Below, in pieces: positions 60,591-64,000 of a DNA stretch of 64,000 bases (position 1 is its first letter; every line of letters starts with the position of its first letter). The notes below the pieces were generated by a model. That model searched no databases, was not told where the DNA came from, and worked only from the letters and a program-made list of their open reading frames with translations. The stretch lies in the NCBI GenBank assembly GCA_018296165.2, contig JACKQL020000027.1, forward strand, positions 124,001-188,000. Direction: 5' to 3'. The DNA comes from Termitomyces sp. T153. Taxonomy: Eukaryota > Basidiomycota > Agaricomycetes > Agaricales > Lyophyllaceae. The translations under genes were made by a program, and so were the position numbers.

Positions 60591-62460
60591 GATGAGGATT
60601 ATGTCCCATTCCTTGTGCAGTATGTTTGAATTCAAGAGATTGAGCTGTGCCATCCTTGATTTTGCCAGATTCTGTTGCCATATTCTTAATTGTCTGTATG
60701 TTGGATCATGGGTTGTCATTTCAGATGGAGGAGAAGGGTCAGGGAGCCACTGGCAGGGAGGGGGGGGCACTGTAACTGCATCACCCTTGATTGTTACCAA
60801 GGGCAAGCTCCCTCCTCTGGGGGGTCTCAGGCTGCCCTGCTGCTTAGGTGTTAGCTGCCCTTTAGGGGGGTATCTTCTCCAGAGTTGGGACTTCCTGTAA
60901 GGGAGCTCTACTTCTGGGGTGCCCCAATGCATCCATCTCTCTCCTATTGGGTAGTAAGGCATTGCATTCTCTGGCAGGCATGCATTCATCTCCATGCACA
61001 TTCTCTGAAAGATGGCACACTTCCTTAAATAGCTCGAGTGTCCTCCCAGGCCGCATGGGATGCACTGTGGCAGGCTGGTGCATCCTTTGTCAGGGTGGGT
61101 CTTGCCGCATCTTGTGCATTTCTCCTCCTTCTCACAGGTCATTGCTATGTAGCCATATTCTTGACATCTGTAGCACCTCATAGGTTCCTTACCCTGTTTT
61201 TCTGCCATCACCCTCATATTGTGTATGTACAGACCCATTGTGGTCACCTTGTTTGTGTTGGCTTTGCTGCTGAACCTGGCCATCAGGTGGCCCACTCTCT
61301 GTCCTGCCTTCCTGTCTACAATGGGCTTTATCCATCTCATTGAGGTGATTGCTCCCCTGCTAAGGTTGCTGGCTTCTTCTGCCTTGTCTTTCTCCTCCCT
61401 TGACTCTGGATCAAATGTAATGGGCATAAACTTGATCAGGAATGAGAACATACACTTTTTTATTTTTGCCCCTCCTCTTATTGCTTCCTCCACTTTGCTT
61501 GATTTGTCCCTCATCCATTCCACTCCTTCTTCATTCATCATTTCCAGTAGTAGTCCCCCATTGGACATTTTTACCAGAGCCTTCACCTTGTAGTTGTCAT
61601 ATCCTTCTATATCACAAATTATATTGTTGATCTTGCTCGTGAGCCCTGCAATTGATGTGTTCTTTATCTTCTCCCTGTTCTCTTCTGTTTGGTCTAGGTC
61701 AATTAGCACCTGCCTCTTCCTCACTGCCTCCTTTGCCCTCAGTCTTGGGTCAATGTCCATGTTCCTTTCAAATGGAGTGTAGGCACTGCTTGTCGTTGAC
61801 TTCAGCACTTCATTGTAAGTCTTCACCTTTGTGGACAGCCCCATTGCTGCCTCATTCATTGAGTCTGCTATTTTTGTTGCCTCTTCCACCTTCTCATTGA
61901 TTCTGTTGATTGCGGTGTTTATTGTTTCCCTCAGCTTTTTCTCAATCTGTTCTGTGACTGCATCTGTCAGGAGGGACCCTGCCTTGTCTTTCCCCTTCTT
62001 CATGGATTCCAGCAGCCTTGCTACAGCTCTCATTGATGCCTGGCAGTCATTGTCACCATCTGGGGCAGTTGTTTCCATGTCTACCAAGGTGTCTAGCACC
62101 TTCATGAGCATTTCAATTGTTACCCCTCCTTTCAAAGTGATCAGTCCTGTTGAGCACAGCCAACTCTCACCATCCTTTGCATTCACTATCTCAGCTGGTT
62201 GCTTTGCCAGGCCCTTGCCCTCTTTGTCTCTCTCCTGCATATGCTCCACCCAGTTGAGCAGTTTTTCTCCCTCCTGCCCTCCTTTCTCTTTCCTGCCCTC
62301 CTTTCTCTTTCTGCCTTGACGTTCTGGTTTCTCTCCTGGTGTAGTCAGTAATTTTTGTACCTCTCATGGACACTGTCCTGCTCAGTCCTTGAGGGGACTG
62401 TTCTCTCTGTTGTCCAGTTCTGGCCATGATGGTTTTCCCATTTGCTTTTGGGGATACCAT
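60588..62460 (-). pseudogene. LINE ORF1 (zinc-knuckle nucleic-acid-binding protein), read through into endonuclease
   Basis: The open frame 62249-60588 is 553 codons: a helical N-terminal half (AINRINEKVEEATKIADSM), a domain near residues 200-330, then three CCHC-like knuckles (CYRCQEYGYIAMTC; CTRCGKTHPDKGC; CIPCGLGGHSSYLRKC) near 61180-61010 and a proline-rich linker. The same frame continues into LRIWQQNLAKSRMAQLNLLN, the endonuclease start, with an internal ATG (MTTHDPTYR) that could begin ORF2. The upstream start (MARTGQQREQSPQGL, 62424) is in another frame, with a shift in the purine-rich repeat near 62300. The TAA at 60590-60588 is probably a former CAA. Confidence 0.8.
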
Positions 62461-62656
62461 CCTCTGTGAGCTGACAGATGAGGAAGAGGGGGTTATTTAC
62501 TCTTCTTGGACAGTTTTTGAATAGTGGTATTAGAAGAGATGTACTATTGGTAGTCTATTCAGTGCCCTCAGCTGTTCAAACAGTGGGTTTTTTCTGGGGT
62601 CCTAGTCAGGGTGCCATGTGGTACCAGTCCAAGAAGAGTTCCAGGTCCTGGAAGAT

Positions 62657-63012
62657 ATTGTTCATCATCATCTGGAAGGTGGCCAGACTACAGGTGAGTT
62701 CAAAGAACATGACAAGAGGTTCAAACAACCCCCAGTTAATTCAGAAGGCAGCCTTTCATTCATCTCCCTCATAGATGCACACATTGTTGTACCCACCAGA
62801 CATCCAGTTTCATGAAGTACCACACACCCTGGAGGTTATTGATGAGCTTGGAGATGAGAAGGGGGTAGCAGTTCTTCACAGTCATGGCATTGAGAACCCA
62901 GTAGTCCTGGACCAGTTGGAGTGAGCCATCCTTCTTTTTGATGAAGAAGACTGGAGAAGCCATTGGGGATTTGGAGGGACAGATGCAATCAGAGTCCAGA
63001 TTCTCTTGCAGG
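62657..63012 (-). pseudogene. Chromovirus 2, piece 4: RT first half
   Basis: Minus strand: LDSDCICPSKSPMASPVFFI and KKKDGSLQLVQDYWVLNAMT, then FMKLDVWW (first RT aspartate kept). Ends abruptly at 63012, so protease, gag and the 5' LTR of chromovirus 2 are not present beyond the junction. CpG-free. Confidence 0.9.
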
Positions 63013-63287
63013 TGTCAGGGATCCACCAATGCACATGTTTTGGTCATATGATTGGTCACATGATCAGTTGCCATGTGCATCCTGCACAGAACCCACATGG
63101 TGAGGTCATGTGACTTTGAGTAGATTTTCCAAACCCTGGCATTGGAGATCCTCAGACTTGTTCTCTTTGGATCTCCCTCTGCCAGGTGTGTAGTCCTCCT
63201 TGTAGACATTGTACTGTGCTGATTGGACTTTGGATCTCCCTCTGCCAGTTGTGTGATTGAGCCACAACCTCTAGAGTCACCCTTACA
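63013..63287 (+). repeat. LTR-like tract related to 36212-36551
   Basis: Starts TGTCAGGGATCC and ends CCCTTACA. Contains two copies of TTTGGATCTCCCTCTGCCAG (63167 and 63231 region). Aligns with the distal half of the tract at 36.2-36.5 kb. No flanking duplication found (GCAGG before, CCTAG after), so it is not a clean solo LTR. Confidence 0.5.
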
Positions 63288-64000
63288 CCTAGGACATCCT
63301 GCTCATGATATGACTAGAACAGTTCTGACAAAGAATTATGCAACTGGGGTTGAGTATATTGGCCATTTCAATGATGGCCATTGCATTCCTTGCATTATGG
63401 AAAAGCAACCAGCCCAACCCTATGATAATCTTGGTAGGAGAGCATCAAATGTTTGTGATACCTCATTACTCATGACAAGAGATCAACCTTGTGATCATTT
63501 CAAAGTTACTACAGCTCAATGGGAGTTAAAGTCTGGAAAGAAAGTTTGTGCTGTTCAATGTGACAGTGCCAAGGAATTCATCCAAGGACCTTTATGTGAT
63601 TTTCTCAATAGTAGAGGGATCATAGTTCAATCTACCACCACTTATGCCCATCAGCAAAATGGTAAAGCCAAATAATATATTCAGACTATCGAAGATACAG
63701 CCCAAACTCTTATGGCTGGATCAGGTCTTCCTCTTTCATTCCTAGGTGATGCAATTCTTATGGCACAATACTTATGCAACCACCTTCCAACATCAACTCT
63801 ACCTGCACTTATGACACCCTACAAAATCATGGATGATATCAAACCTGATTTATCACACCTGCATGTATGGGGTTGTCAACATTTTGTACTCCATCCACAT
63901 GAAACTTGTTAAAAGGGTGAAACCAGATGTTTTGAAGCAAATTTTGTTGGATATGATGAAAATTGCATTGGTTGGCACATTTGTGACCTGAATGGCTGGT
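63276..64000 (+). pseudogene. Ty1/copia integrase fragment, runs off the right edge
   Basis: Plus strand: LGHPAHDMTRTVLTKN (pre-integrase HxxLGH-like), YIGHFNDGHCIPCIMEKQ (zinc cysteines), DQPCDHFKVTT, VCAVQCDSAKEF (second catalytic Asp kept), YAHQQNGKAK, then after a TAA MAGSGLPLSFLGDAILMAQY and LHVWGCQHFVLHPHETC. It belongs to the same family as the minus-strand copia at 11-13 kb (shared FVGYDEN and WGCQ motifs). Gag and protease are absent; the reading starts right at the LTR-like tract. Stops present. Confidence 0.85.

Larger units (their letters stand above)
56222..62642 (-). mobile_element. Tad-like LINE retrotransposon
   Basis: 6.4 kb non-LTR element on the minus strand with an oligo(A) 3' end (T-run at 56222-56232) and a 14-bp target duplication AGGTCCTGGAAGAT at 56208-56221 and 62643-62656. 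Contains a zinc-knuckle ORF1, endonuclease, RT, RNase H1 and a C-terminal cysteine region, the Tad-clade order. Near full length, but frames are broken. Confidence 0.95.

Noticed and set aside
59638..62319. Long plus-strand open frames across the LINE
   Set aside because: They are the antisense of clear minus-strand ORF1/ORF2 domains and show no motifs or introns of their own.
1..64000. CRISPR array, prophage or bacterial operon structure
   Set aside because: No regularly spaced repeats with unique spacers; introns, chromodomains and LINE/LTR elements show eukaryotic DNA.

Overview
The window looks like nuclear DNA of a mushroom-forming basidiomycete (Agaricomycetes). The evidence is short GT-AG introns of about 50-57 bp, FunK1-type fungal kinase-like genes, an F-box/leucine-rich protein, and dense Ty3/gypsy chromovirus, Ty1/copia and Tad-like LINE elements. 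I cannot name the genus. I see no rRNA, tRNA or CRISPR array.

Layout. 1-13418 is a decayed repeat block almost free of CpG. It holds a gypsy integrase tail with a 3' LTR, a minus-strand chromovirus fragment, gag-like debris, and an internally deleted copia whose 5' LTR stub ends at 13418. 13419 to about 25200 is an island with normal CpG content: an A1 aspartic peptidase gene (14889-16928, +), a three-exon F-box/LRR gene (19214-17578, -), and three tandem FunK1 units (20293-24750, -), two of which are pseudogenes sharing one in-frame stop. From about 25200 to the end the DNA is again mobile-element sequence.

The right half is a nested stack that can be read base by base. An old minus-strand chromovirus ('chromovirus 2') survives as four pieces (36552-37434, 49648-50631, 55569-56221, 62657-63012). 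They rejoin in frame once three later insertions are removed: LTR element B (37435-49642, 998-bp LTRs, duplication GGTAG), LTR element C (50632-55563, duplication AGTGC) and a Tad-like LINE (56222-62642, 14-bp duplication). B was itself entered by a solo LTR (46566-47737, duplication GTGTG). A truncated relative, element A, lies at 27759 to about 35056. Copia fragments flank the stack.

A, B, C and the solo LTR form one chromovirus family with unusual features. It has a 13-nt primer-binding site touching the 5' LTR that is complementary to the predicted 5' end of its own transcript (self-priming, as in Tf1). It carries an extra ORF before gag and two retropepsin-like DSG domains in tandem. On the opposite strand between pol and the 3' LTR it carries an intron-containing gene with two CX2CX6C clusters arranged like a Zn2Cys6 domain. 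This antisense gene is recognisable in A, B and C, including in C, which has lost gag-pol. Nearly all mobile-element ORFs are broken, mostly by CpG to TpG/CpA changes, and the degree of CpG loss broadly follows the nesting order.
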